The translations under genes were made by a program, and so were the position numbers. From NCBI GenBank assembly GCA_910577465.1, contig CAJTMM010000007.1:6105-54951 (forward strand): a DNA stretch of 48,847 bases, read 5' to 3'. Of the stretch, positions 17,344 through 26,025 are shown one piece after another (position 1 is the stretch's first letter; the number at the start of each line of letters is the position of its first letter). This stretch comes from an uncultured Muribaculaceae bacterium. Lineage in GTDB: Bacteria > Bacteroidota > Bacteroidia > Bacteroidales > Muribaculaceae. The notes beneath the pieces are model-generated. The model did not search any database. It was not told where the DNA came from and saw only the letters and a program-made list of their open reading frames with translations.

Positions 17344-17374
17344 TTGGCAAATAGCTTACAAAATTGTACCTTTG
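17344..17374 (+). promoter_or_regulatory. Promoter of the ABC-F gene
   Basis: TTG at 17344-17346 and TACCTTTG at 17367-17374 are separated by 20 bases, a full Bacteroidota -33/-7 pair. The transcript would begin near 17380, about 23 bases before the ATG. Confidence 0.7.
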
Positions 17375-17402
17375 TGCCCTGTTAAGGAATAGGTATAATT
17401 AA

Positions 17403-19382
17403 ATGGTCTCAATACAGAATCTAAGCGTTGAATTCAGCGCCAAGTCACTTTTTGATAATATTAATTATGTGATAAACCGCAAGGACAAGATAGCCCTTGT
17501 GGGTAAGAACGGTGCGGGTAAATCTACCATGCTTAAGATTATAGCCGGACTACAGAAACCAACATCCGGAAATGTAAGCGTACCTCAGGACACGACTATA
17601 GGGTATCTCCCCCAGCAAATGGAACTTAATGATTCCCTTACGGTGGTTGAAGAAGTGCGTAAGGCTTTCTCTCATCTGCATGATATGCGTGCACGTCTTG
17701 ATGATATGAATGCGGAGTTGCTCGAACGTACGGACTATGATTCGGATTCATATCAAAAACTGATAGAGCAGGTGGCTAATCTTACAGAGCACCTTGCGAT
17801 GGAGGAGAGCGAAAATGGGGAGGCTGAGATGGAAAAAACACTTATCGGACTTGGTTTCACCCGAAATGACTTTAACCGTCCGACGTCGGAGTTCAGTGGC
17901 GGATGGCGCATGCGTATTGAGCTTGCCAAACTACTGCTCACACACCCTGATGTACTGTTGCTTGATGAGCCTACGAACCACCTTGACATTGAGTCGATAC
18001 AATGGTTGGAGCAGTTCCTTGTAACTAAGGCTAATGCCGTAGTGCTTGTGAGCCACGACCGTGCTTTTATAGACAATGTTACAAACAGAACCATTGAGAT
18101 TTCACTGGGTAAGATATACGACTATTCTGTCAACTATTCAAAATACGTGGTGCTACGCCAGGAGCGTTTGGAACAACAGATGCGTGCTTACCAGAATCAA
18201 CAGAAACAGATTCAAGACACAGAAGATTTCATAGAGCGTTTCCGTTATAAGGCGACAAAAAGTGTGCAGGTGCAAAGCCGTATAAAGCAGCTTGCTAAAT
18301 TGGAGCGTATCGAGGTTGATGAAGTAGATACGTCGCATCTGAACTTGAAGTTTCCTCCAGCTCCACGTTCGGGAGACTATCCGGTTATTGCAGATAATGT
18401 TGGCAAGAACTATGGTGAACATCAGGTTTTTGACCATGCGACATTTACCATTAAACGTGGTGAAAAGGTAGCGTTTGTCGGTAAGAACGGTGAAGGAAAG
18501 TCGACATTGGTAAAATGTATAATGGGCGAAATTCCGTATAGCGGAAATCTGAAGATAGGCCACAATGTAAAGATAGGATACTTTGCGCAGAATCAAGCTC
18601 AGTTGCTTGATGGAGAAATTACGGTATTCGATACAATCGACCGGGTGGCAGTAGGAGACATTCGCACCAAGATACGGGATATTTTGGGAGCATTCATGTT
18701 TGGAGGAGAGGCGTCGGATAAGAAGGTGAAAGTACTTTCCGGTGGTGAAAAAACTCGCTTGGCAATGATACGGCTACTGTTGGAACCAGTGAATCTGCTT
18801 ATTCTTGACGAACCGACCAATCACCTTGACATGAAGACCAAGGATATTTTAAAGCAGGCTATAAAGGATTTCAATGGTACGGTAATAGTAGTATCTCATG
18901 ACCGTGAATTTCTCGACGGGCTTGTAGAAAAAGTATATGAATTTGGTGGAGGTAAGGTTAAGGAATGTCTTGGTGGAATCTATGAATTCCTTGAAAAGAA
19001 GAAACTGGCTTCTTTGGCAGAATTGGAACTATCTAAATCGCCCACCGCATCTCAGAAAACAAATAAAGACTCTGAAAAGAAAGCAGAACAAGACTCTACA
19101 GATTTCCCTGCATCGACTGGTAAAGCGGCAGCAAAGCTAAGCTACGCAGAACAGAAAGAGCATGACAAGCTTGTGAAACGTGTGCAAAAAAAGGTAACGG
19201 ATGCCGAAAAAGAAATTGAGAGATTGGAGACTGAAATTGCGTCTGTTGAGACGGAAATAGCGCAAGGTGATTATAATGCTGACTTATATGACCGTCATGC
19301 AACTCTGCAGAAACAGTTGGACAACGCCATGAGTATCTGGGAACTGGCTACCATGGAGCTGGAGGAAATGAGCGCTCGGTAA
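17403..19382 (+). CDS. ABC-F family ATPase (translation-factor type)
   Basis: A 659-residue soluble protein with two ATP-binding cassettes and no membrane segments. Walker A motifs are GKNGAGKST (34-42) and GKNGEGKST. Signature motifs are FSGGWRMR and LSGGEKTR, each followed by LLLDEPTNHLD- or LILDEPTNHLD-type Walker B. A basic linker (about 225-310) joins the cassettes, and a C-terminal coiled coil (about 570-655) resembles Uup-type tails. ABC-F proteins act on the ribosome. A housekeeping role is more likely than a dedicated resistance role, but the sequence alone cannot separate them. Confidence 0.92.
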   Translation: MVSIQNLSVEFSAKSLFDNINYVINRKDKIALVGKNGAGKSTMLKIIAGLQKPTSGNVSVPQDTTIGYLPQQMELNDSLTVVEEVRKAFSHLHDMRARLDDMNAELLERTDYDSDSYQKLIEQVANLTEHLAMEESENGEAEMEKTLIGLGFTRNDFNRPTSEFSGGWRMRIELAKLLLTHPDVLLLDEPTNHLDIESIQWLEQFLVTKANAVVLVSHDRAFIDNVTNRTIEISLGKIYDYSVNYSKYVVLRQERLEQQMRAYQNQQKQIQDTEDFIERFRYKATKSVQVQSRIKQLAKLERIEVDEVDTSHLNLKFPPAPRSGDYPVIADNVGKNYGEHQVFDHATFTIKRGEKVAFVGKNGEGKSTLVKCIMGEIPYSGNLKIGHNVKIGYFAQNQAQLLDGEITVFDTIDRVAVGDIRTKIRDILGAFMFGGEASDKKVKVLSGGEKTRLAMIRLLLEPVNLLILDEPTNHLDMKTKDILKQAIKDFNGTVIVVSHDREFLDGLVEKVYEFGGGKVKECLGGIYEFLEKKKLASLAELELSKSPTASQKTNKDSEKKAEQDSTDFPASTGKAAAKLSYAEQKEHDKLVKRVQKKVTDAEKEIERLETEIASVETEIAQGDYNADLYDRHATLQKQLDNAMSIWELATMELEEMSAR

Positions 19383-19387
19383 TATTG

Positions 19388-19633
19388 TCACATAGACAAA
19401 CGCGAATGGCGAGTGTTGCCTAACATTGAAAGTTGGCTGCGTTCAGTATCACGTTTTACATAATACCGTATTATGGAATACAGCATTGCCTGAAATGGCG
19501 ATAGCATCTCATCAGGATCGTTCCCAAGTATCAATTCTGATGCCAATGCAGTAGCTATTGCTGCCCGTTCCGATTCGGGTAATGATTTGATAGTGTCCAC
19601 AACGTGCGATGAAATAATGATTGATGTATCCAT
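19388..19633 (-). CDS. Small protein of unknown function (81 aa)
   Basis: I do not recognise this protein. It is predicted soluble and helical, with a hydrophobic central helix (PFQAMLYSIIRYYVKRD) and a Ser/Arg-rich C terminus; the sequence is acidic in the middle and basic at the end. It is supported as a gene by a perfect -7 element 30 bases upstream and by its compact fit after the ABC-F stop (5 bases). No Shine-Dalgarno sequence is seen, as is normal here. Confidence 0.6.
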   Translation of the reverse strand: MDTSIIISSHVVDTIKSLPESERAAIATALASELILGNDPDEMLSPFQAMLYSIIRYYVKRDTERSQLSMLGNTRHSRLSM

Positions 19634-19663
19634 GTCCTATGGTTATTAGAATTAATTATACTG

Positions 19664-19671
19664 CAAATATA
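19664..19671 (-). promoter_or_regulatory. -7 element for the 81-residue protein
   Basis: The minus strand reads TATATTTG followed by C, a perfect match 30 bases before the start. No -33 TTG is visible. Confidence 0.5.
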
Positions 19672-19739
19672 TATAGGTGGGTGTGCGGGATTGTGGGTAC
19701 ATGTTTGTTAATATATCTAAAATAGGAGCCACGCATAAT

Positions 19740-19778
19740 AAAAACAAGTTCCCTAAACCATAGTGTTTAGGGAACTTG
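19740..19778 (-). terminator. Rho-independent terminator of the beta-galactosidase gene
   Basis: A perfect 14-bp inverted repeat (19745-19758 and 19765-19778, loop catagt) lies 38 bases after the galactosidase stop. Read on the minus strand the stem is followed by a gttttta tract, so it terminates minus-strand transcription. Confidence 0.85.
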
Positions 19779-19816
19779 ATATATTATGATTTATGCTCCG
19801 ATGTTTCGGAATGCGG

Positions 19817-22318
19817 TTATTTACTACTTGTCAATTTTATGGTAGCGCTTTTTATGCCGGGGGATGTTGCTGTAAATGTAATAACTCCCGGTTCTTCCGA
19901 TGTACGTACGATTGATGTGAGCTGTCCATGGAAAAGCGACATTTCCGGGGCTTGGAATGACTCTAATGATGCCGGGTCGCCATTGGCAGCAGCATGATAG
20001 CTTCCTTTGCCGGTCACCTTGAATTTAATTTTATTCGTGGCGTCAGGACATAGATTGCCGTTCTTATCCACAACCTTTACATTTATGAATGCCATATCTT
20101 TTCCGTCAGCGCTCAACGAGTTGCGGTCGGCGTTCAATTCTATATGGTGCGGTTTTCCGGCCGTGCGGATTTCTTTCTCAGCTGCGATATTGCCATCTTT
20201 GTCGTAAGCGACTACTTTTACAGTTCCGGGGGTATATTTAGTGTCCATCCACATCAAACGGTAACGTTTTTGGCGTTCAAAGTTCTTTTGGGCTGTCTCC
20301 GTGTAACTGCTGTCGATTCCGATTGATAAATCTTTCTTTCGGCGACCTTGGCTCACTCCATTTATAAACAACTCCGCTTCGGGATAATTAGTATATACAA
20401 ATATCGGAGTCACCTCCCCTTCCCGACCTGGGAATGTCCAATGGGGAACGATGTGTAATGTTTCCTCATCTTTGTTCCAGTGACTGCGGTAAAGATAATA
20501 GCGGTCTTTTGGAATACCTGCGAGGTCAATAATTCCGAAAAGTGAGCTGTGGCTTGGCCAATTCGTATAATAGGGTGTCGGTTCGCCGAGATAGTCAAAA
20601 CCGGTCCATACGAATTCGCCTATGGCGTACGGCAAATCCTCATGTTGTATGAAGTCATCCTCCGGCAGATTTGACCAGCCACAATGTTCCACATCATATC
20701 CGGAACTCTGATGGTCATCATATACTGCCATAGCCTTACGCTCAACAGGGAATTTATAAACTCCACGGGATGAAACAGTCGATGCGGTTTCACTACCCAA
20801 CACTATTTGTTGCGGCAATTTGCGGTATGCTTCCTGATATTTGAATGGGCGGTAGTTGAATCCGGCGACATCCATTATTGCAGCAAAATTATTGTTCAAC
20901 ACGGCATCGGGGCCATCCATACCTTGGGTAACCGGACGCGTGGGATCCTCGCGGTGACATATATTTTGAAGGAAATAGGCTGTTTTGCAGTCACCTTCGT
21001 GCCATTGTTCGGAAACCTCATTTCCGATACACCACATCACCACAGACGGATTATTGCGGTAATGGCGTATAAGATTCACAAGGTCTTTTTCTGCCCATTC
21101 ATCAAACAATAGGTTGTATCCGTTTTTGCATTTTGGTTTGCGCCACTCATCGAAACTCTCTGCCATAATCATCATGCCCATTTCATCGCAGGCTTTGATA
21201 AGTTCAGGGGCAGGCATGTTGTGGGAAGTGCGGATGGCATTACATCCCATATCTTTCAATATGCGTATCTGACGGCGTATGGCTGCGTCGTTTACCGCAG
21301 CTCCAAGAGGTCCAAGATCGTGGTGATTGCAGACACCTTTGAACACAGTGCGTTCACCATTCAGATAAAAACCGTCATTGGGGCGTATCTCTATTGACCG
21401 AATACCAAATGTGGTGGAATATTCATCTTTTACTTCGGTCCCCTTGCACAACTCTGATATCGCTGTGTACAAGTGAGGCGTGTCGGGACTCCATAGCTCA
21501 GGTTTGTCCACTATGAATGATTGCGATTGGATATTTCCGTATTTCAAGTCGGTTATCGGGGTAGACATCTCCCCTACTTTCTTACCGTTGGGATTTAAAA
21601 TGGTGGTTTTTAGCGTGTATTCCCCATCGGCAGATATCTTTGGCAATTCCACCTCCGTTTTTACGTTGACACGTGCCCACTCTTTATTGACTTCGGGGGT
21701 CGTTACGTATGTTCCCCAAACAGGTATATGGGCGTCATCGGTGACAAGCAGATGTACGTTGCGATACAATCCGGCTCCCGGATACCAACGGGACGATTCG
21801 GGAAGGTTTTCCAATCGCACAGCAATAGTGTTCTTTTCCCCTTGATTGATTAAATCCGTAATGTCAAAGTAAAAAGAGTTGTATCCATAAGGCCAGTAGC
21901 CGGCTTCCTTTCCATTGACATATACACGTGCACGGCTCATGGCACCGTCAAAAATCAGATTTACCCTCTTTCCGTCGGTAAATTCAGGAATTTCCACCTC
22001 TGTACGGTACCATCCGGTACCGACAAACGGCAGACCTCCCGTACGTCCGGCATGTTCCATGGCCTCTTTTTGTCCATCTTGGGAAATAGCCACGTTCTGG
22101 CGGTCATTATCCCAGCTGAACGGACCGTAGATTGCCCAATCGTGCGGTACGGTCACGGATTGCCAATCAGAGTCGTTGACATCTTTTTTTGCAAATTCTT
22201 GACTGTCTTCGCGAGTGAACCGCCATCCCTTATCAAGCAATCTTTCAGTACGGGTTGCGGAACACACCGCCAGCAATCCCCCTAAGAGGAACGCTGTCAT
22301 GGTAAAGATTCGTTTCAT
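19817..22318 (-). CDS. GH2 beta-galactosidase (DUF4982 type), exported
   Basis: The start at 22318 (MKRIFTMTAFLLGG) begins a signal peptide, giving 833 residues. The open frame extends 125 codons further upstream, but that part would cross the promoter. Order: sugar-binding jelly roll, Ig-like GH2 domain, TIM barrel, then DUF4982 and a C-terminal Ig-like/invasin-type domain. The acid/base Glu434 is in WCIGNEV and the nucleophile Glu568 in GEFVWTGFDYLGEP. It should cleave beta-galactosides from dietary or host glycans in the periplasm. The exact substrate is unknown. It is monocistronic, with a clear terminator. Confidence 0.93.
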   Translation of the reverse strand: MKRIFTMTAFLLGGLLAVCSATRTERLLDKGWRFTREDSQEFAKKDVNDSDWQSVTVPHDWAIYGPFSWDNDRQNVAISQDGQKEAMEHAGRTGGLPFVGTGWYRTEVEIPEFTDGKRVNLIFDGAMSRARVYVNGKEAGYWPYGYNSFYFDITDLINQGEKNTIAVRLENLPESSRWYPGAGLYRNVHLLVTDDAHIPVWGTYVTTPEVNKEWARVNVKTEVELPKISADGEYTLKTTILNPNGKKVGEMSTPITDLKYGNIQSQSFIVDKPELWSPDTPHLYTAISELCKGTEVKDEYSTTFGIRSIEIRPNDGFYLNGERTVFKGVCNHHDLGPLGAAVNDAAIRRQIRILKDMGCNAIRTSHNMPAPELIKACDEMGMMIMAESFDEWRKPKCKNGYNLLFDEWAEKDLVNLIRHYRNNPSVVMWCIGNEVSEQWHEGDCKTAYFLQNICHREDPTRPVTQGMDGPDAVLNNNFAAIMDVAGFNYRPFKYQEAYRKLPQQIVLGSETASTVSSRGVYKFPVERKAMAVYDDHQSSGYDVEHCGWSNLPEDDFIQHEDLPYAIGEFVWTGFDYLGEPTPYYTNWPSHSSLFGIIDLAGIPKDRYYLYRSHWNKDEETLHIVPHWTFPGREGEVTPIFVYTNYPEAELFINGVSQGRRKKDLSIGIDSSYTETAQKNFERQKRYRLMWMDTKYTPGTVKVVAYDKDGNIAAEKEIRTAGKPHHIELNADRNSLSADGKDMAFINVKVVDKNGNLCPDATNKIKFKVTGKGSYHAAANGDPASLESFQAPEMSLFHGQLTSIVRTSEEPGVITFTATSPGIKSATIKLTSSK

Positions 22319-22341
22319 AACATTAATACTATATTTAGATA

Positions 22342-22349
22342 CAAATATA
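22342..22349 (-). promoter_or_regulatory. -7 element for the beta-galactosidase gene
   Basis: The minus strand reads TATATTTG, 23 bases upstream of the chosen start. This is the main reason for rejecting the longer N terminus. No TTG at the expected distance was found. Confidence 0.55.
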
Positions 22350-22362
22350 CGGATTATAGTTG

Positions 22363-22370
22363 TATATTTA
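22363..22370 (+). promoter_or_regulatory. Possible -7 element for the FKBP gene
   Basis: TATATTTA differs from TAnnTTTG in the last base. It would start transcription near 22377 and supports translation from 22418 rather than 22376. Confidence 0.3.
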
Positions 22371-22417
22371 TCATAATGATTCACAATATCAATATAAATC
22401 ATCACGTTAGAACTGAT

Positions 22418-22813
22418 ATGAAAAAGGATTATGCTATCGCGAACCGAGAATGGTTGAAAGCCAAGGCTTCCGAGCCAGGTGTTATACACATAGACAAGGG
22501 TATCTGTTATAAAGTAATATCGAGAGGTCGAGCCGATGGACCCAGCCCATCGCGTAACAGTGTTGTAGTCGTGCACTATACGGGAAAAACAATTAATGGA
22601 AAGAAGTTCGACAGCAGTCGTGGAGGAGCTCCCCTCGCCTGCCGGTTGCGAGACCTCATACAAGGATGGATTATTGCTCTGCCACACATGCATATAGGTG
22701 ATAAATGGGAAATATATATCCCTGCAGAAATGGGCTACGGAAAGTTCTCACAGCCTGGAATTCCCGGAGGTTCCACTCTGATATTTGAAATAGAATTGCT
22801 TAATATCGGGTAA
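22418..22813 (+). CDS. FKBP-type peptidyl-prolyl cis-trans isomerase
   Basis: The start at 22418 (MKKDYAIANREWLKAK) gives 131 residues. An alternative ATG at 22376 lies at the expected transcription start and is unlikely. The FKBP core is intact: VVVHYTGKTINGKKFDSS, LIQGWIIALPHMHIGDKWEIYIPAEMGYG, IPGGSTLIFEIELLNIG. No signal peptide is seen, so it is probably cytoplasmic, in contrast to many lipoprotein FKBPs. It is divergent from the beta-galactosidase gene. Confidence 0.9.
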   Translation: MKKDYAIANREWLKAKASEPGVIHIDKGICYKVISRGRADGPSPSRNSVVVVHYTGKTINGKKFDSSRGGAPLACRLRDLIQGWIIALPHMHIGDKWEIYIPAEMGYGKFSQPGIPGGSTLIFEIELLNIG

Positions 22814-22915
22814 TCGTTATTGCCGATAACGGCTATCGAAATTTACCTTGATAAATGATGTGGCGGTTGTTTGGACCACCATACCTTTGCTGTATAATTT
22901 TAAAAAATTACAGCG

Positions 22916-23119
22916 ATGGCACAGCCTATATTTATTTGGAGCTTTATAGTAGGGATATTACTATTTGCTTTTATTATCAGAATCATTCAACGGATTTATT
23001 CAAGCAAACGTATTCACCATGCATCGTCACATCATTTATTGGAGATTGGTCGCGAAAGGGATATGTTTCTTGGACCTTGGGAACCGCAGGATGAGGATGA
23101 TGATTTTGAAGATTTGTAA
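22916..23119 (+). CDS. Small single-pass membrane protein (67 aa)
   Basis: An unrecognised protein with an N-terminal hydrophobic segment (about 7-26: IWSFIVGILLFAFIIRII), a basic middle and a very acidic C terminus (QDEDDDFEDL). It is followed by the ThrE-type exporter gene only 3 bases later, which makes it a plausible cotranscribed partner. No recognisable promoter was found just upstream. Confidence 0.6.
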   Translation: MAQPIFIWSFIVGILLFAFIIRIIQRIYSSKRIHHASSHHLLEIGRERDMFLGPWEPQDEDDDFEDL

Positions 23120-23122
23120 GTC

Positions 23123-23905
23123 ATGGATAGTTATAGCCATATATCCGTTACTGACAATTATTGCCAATTCTTGTCCGAATATGCATCGTGGATGCTTGGA
23201 TGCGGAGCTACCTGCATACGAATCGAAAAAAACGTACAACGTATTGCTCAAGCATGGGGCATGGATGCAGATATCTCCATAATGCCGTCACACATTCATT
23301 TAACAATCACAGATGTAAACACATCGGATACCACACTTATGGTGATAAAATCGGCACATTGTGGCATAAACTTTGGTATTAATGCCGGATTGAGTCAGCT
23401 CAGCTGGACTATTGCAGACTCAAAAATCTCTTTTTGCGAAACTCGAAAACGTTTCCTGAATATCATTAATCAGGCATCTGTCAATGAATGGTTTGTTCTT
23501 ATTCTTGTGGGTTTGGCTAATGCCGCTTTCTGTAGATTATTTGGTGGCGACCATGTAGCGATGGTGTTGGTTTTAATAGCAACGATTGCCGGTTACCGCT
23601 TGAAGCAGATTATGTTATCCGGAGGGTGTGATGTGCGCCTTACCTTTTTGTGTTCAGCATTCTTTTCGTCAGTAATCAGTGCGGGCGGGCATGTATTCGG
23701 TCTGGGAAGCACTCCCGAGATTGCAGTGGGGACCAGTGTGTTGTATCTTATTCCGGGCGTACCATACCTTAATGCCGTAAGTGATATGATGGAGCGACAC
23801 TATCTGTGCGCATTCAGCCGTTTTGCAGATGCGTGCATACTTACCGCATGTCTCTCCATCGGATTATGTGCGGGAATGTTCATGTTGGGTCTGAATTGGT
23901 TTTGA
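23123..23905 (+). CDS. Threonine/serine exporter (ThrE-type), N-terminal half
   Basis: A 260-residue protein of the DUF1212/ThrE N-terminal type. The soluble N-terminal domain includes the GCGATCIRIE segment where the family has a GAxTxRxE-like motif (about 31-40), and at least four hydrophobic helices follow (about 115-260). The family exports threonine and serine or related compounds across the inner membrane. It is paired with the next gene, which supplies the second membrane domain. Together they correspond to the ThrE protein of Actinobacteria, which is a single chain. Confidence 0.85.
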   Translation: MDSYSHISVTDNYCQFLSEYASWMLGCGATCIRIEKNVQRIAQAWGMDADISIMPSHIHLTITDVNTSDTTLMVIKSAHCGINFGINAGLSQLSWTIADSKISFCETRKRFLNIINQASVNEWFVLILVGLANAAFCRLFGGDHVAMVLVLIATIAGYRLKQIMLSGGCDVRLTFLCSAFFSSVISAGGHVFGLGSTPEIAVGTSVLYLIPGVPYLNAVSDMMERHYLCAFSRFADACILTACLSIGLCAGMFMLGLNWF

Positions 23906-23909
23906 GATT

Positions 23910-24392
23910 ATGCTAATGGAAATTTTTGAAGATGGGATGTTTGCGGCTATTGCCGCTATCGGATTTTCAAGTATAAGCAACACGCCCCGTAGGGCGTTCG
24001 GATTATGTGCGATAATCGCTGCCACAGGTCATGCCATAAGATTCATACTTACCTCATCCGATTTTTTATCAATGAACATTATAGCTGCAAGTTTTATTGC
24101 TGCATTCGCTATCGGTATCCTGGCGGTGCTATGTGCTCCTATGATTAAATGTCCTGCCGAGGTCTGTTTCTTCCCGTCGTTGCTTCCCATGATTCCGGGC
24201 ATGTATGCCTATCGTACTGTGGAAGCGTTGCTGGCTTGTATGCAGGTACATGAAGAAACTGAATTTATGCATTATCTATACTTGTTTGCATATAACGCTT
24301 TTGTCGGATCATCGATAATTATCGCAATGGTCATTGGTGCTACCGTCCCAATATTTTTATTAAAGAGAATTTCGTTTCAAGCCACAAGATAG
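23910..24392 (+). CDS. Threonine/serine exporter (ThrE-type), C-terminal half
   Basis: The 160-residue protein is almost entirely hydrophobic (about five helices) and matches the DUF3815/ThrE_2 half: GFSSISNTPRRAF near the N terminus and the conserved LLPMIPGMYAYR near residue 93. It follows the first half by 4 bases, and a complex of both is probable. The LysR gene starts 32 bases after it. Confidence 0.85.
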   Translation: MLMEIFEDGMFAAIAAIGFSSISNTPRRAFGLCAIIAATGHAIRFILTSSDFLSMNIIAASFIAAFAIGILAVLCAPMIKCPAEVCFFPSLLPMIPGMYAYRTVEALLACMQVHEETEFMHYLYLFAYNAFVGSSIIIAMVIGATVPIFLLKRISFQATR

Positions 24393-24424
24393 TATTAACT
24401 TTACAATCACAAATATATGTCACA

Positions 24425-25333
24425 ATGGAATTACGACATTTGAGATATTTTGCCAAAGCAGCCGAGACGCTCAATTTTTCTGATGCAGCGAAAATGTTGA
24501 ATATCGCACAGAGTACGCTATCACAACAGATTAAACAAATTGAGGATGAATTAAATGTTCAACTGTTCCAACGCAGCAGCCATGCTATTGCGTTGACTGA
24601 AGCTGGAGAAATATTACTTCCATACGCCATACGCACTATTCATGATGCCGATGCGTGTATTGACCGCATTCATGATTTGAAGCAACTGCTTACCGGAACA
24701 TTGAATATCGGAGTGACATACTCATTTAGTCCGGTACTTACAGAAACACTACTTGAGTTTATGAAGCGGTATCCACATGTACGGCTTAATATATTTTACA
24801 AGCCGATGTCAGAGTTGATGGATATGCTTGAAAACCATGCAGTGGATTTTGTCCTTGCATTCCGTCCTTCGGAACGAAATGACAATATCGAATCCCATAC
24901 GCTTTTTGACAATCATCTATCGGTTATAGTCAGGGATTCACATCCCCTCGCTTCAAAAAAGAGTGTCGAACTTAATGATTTGTATAAATATGACATGGCT
25001 TTGCCGTCTCGTGGTCTACAAGCACGAAATGCTTTTGATGAACAGTTGGCACGCTTTTTTGTGTCTCCTTTGAAAATACGTATTGAGCTCAACGAAGTGA
25101 ATATACTGCTGAAACTTATAAAGCGGAGTAATTTAGTCACGGTTCTTGCAGAAGCCACCGTTTACAATGAACCCGGAGTGAAAGCGATACCTCTTGTGCT
25201 CCCATCGAATGATATGGACGGATGTGTCCACATGCTGAAAAGCTCATACCGCAAGCATTCCGCACTTGAATTCATAAAGATGCTGAAAGAATCTAATGCA
25301 GTACGTGAGCGTGTGCGTGATTGGTTCAAATAG
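24425..25333 (+). CDS. LysR-family transcriptional regulator
   Basis: A 302-residue regulator with an N-terminal winged helix-turn-helix (MELRHLRYFAKAAETLNFSDAAKMLNIAQSTLSQQIKQIEDELNVQLF split across residues 1-48) and a periplasmic-binding-protein-like effector domain (about 90-295). LysR proteins commonly control a neighbouring gene. Here the upstream exporter genes on the same strand are candidates. The effector is unknown. It converges on the response regulator gene with a single base between stop codons. Confidence 0.93.
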   Translation: MELRHLRYFAKAAETLNFSDAAKMLNIAQSTLSQQIKQIEDELNVQLFQRSSHAIALTEAGEILLPYAIRTIHDADACIDRIHDLKQLLTGTLNIGVTYSFSPVLTETLLEFMKRYPHVRLNIFYKPMSELMDMLENHAVDFVLAFRPSERNDNIESHTLFDNHLSVIVRDSHPLASKKSVELNDLYKYDMALPSRGLQARNAFDEQLARFFVSPLKIRIELNEVNILLKLIKRSNLVTVLAEATVYNEPGVKAIPLVLPSNDMDGCVHMLKSSYRKHSALEFIKMLKESNAVRERVRDWFK

Positions 25334-25334
25334 T

Positions 25335-26024
25335 TTATGATAAAATAGCGGTTACAGAATGGGTGTATTGCCTTCCTATGGGCAATATTTTACCATTTTT
25401 CAATTCGATTTCCCTCTTATTGAAACTTCTGACTTTTGATTTATGAATTATAAACGAACGATGGATGCGTATAAAGTCCGGTTCCGGCAATTGGGTGCCA
25501 ATGTTCTTTAATATAACACGTGAAACAGTACACACATCATTCTCTCTAAATATCTTCACATACCCTTCCATAGCTTCAATATATAGAATTTCTGAAAGTG
25601 GGATATTCACATTGTTATATTCTTGTTTTACGATTATACTTTGTTTAAGTTCTGACTCTTCTCCACGAATACGTCTCAGCGCACGTGTAAATGCCGTATG
25701 AAATCGATTGAAGGAAAATGGTTTATGAAGATAGTCGACGGCATCAAGTTCAAAACCGTCCATAGCATAGTCAAGATAGGCGGTGGTAAAAATGAAACAT
25801 GTTTCTTTGGGTAGCTGGGACGCTATGGTCAGTCCGGAGATATTGTCCATTTCAATATCGAGAAATACTATAGCCGGTTTCTCCCGTTTAACAACTTCCA
25901 AAGCCAATGCCGGATTGGAGTATATAGAAAGGTCTATATCGCCGATTCGCTTGCAGAATTTTGCGATAACATCCAATGCCAGAGGTTCGTCATCGATGGC
26001 GACACATTTAATATTGTTGCTCAT
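25335..26024 (-). CDS. LytTR-family response regulator
   Basis: A 229-residue response regulator with an N-terminal receiver domain (acidic pair DDE at 11-13, phosphoacceptor Asp56 in FLDIEMD, conserved Lys in HKPF) and a C-terminal LytTR DNA-binding domain (about 130-229, ILYIEAMEGYVKIF and FIRIHRSFIIHKSKV). It is the cognate partner of the upstream histidine kinase, whose stop lies 1 base from its start. The target operon is unknown. The nearest candidates are the lipoprotein and SusCD genes. Confidence 0.93.
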   Translation of the reverse strand: MSNNIKCVAIDDEPLALDVIAKFCKRIGDIDLSIYSNPALALEVVKREKPAIVFLDIEMDNISGLTIASQLPKETCFIFTTAYLDYAMDGFELDAVDYLHKPFSFNRFHTAFTRALRRIRGEESELKQSIIVKQEYNNVNIPLSEILYIEAMEGYVKIFRENDVCTVSRVILKNIGTQLPEPDFIRIHRSFIIHKSKVRSFNKREIELKNGKILPIGRQYTHSVTAILS

Positions 26025-26025
26025 A

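Noticed and set aside
22319..22693. N-terminal extension of the beta-galactosidase frame by 125 codons
   Set aside because: It would cross the -7 element and the divergent FKBP gene, and would bury the signal peptide internally.
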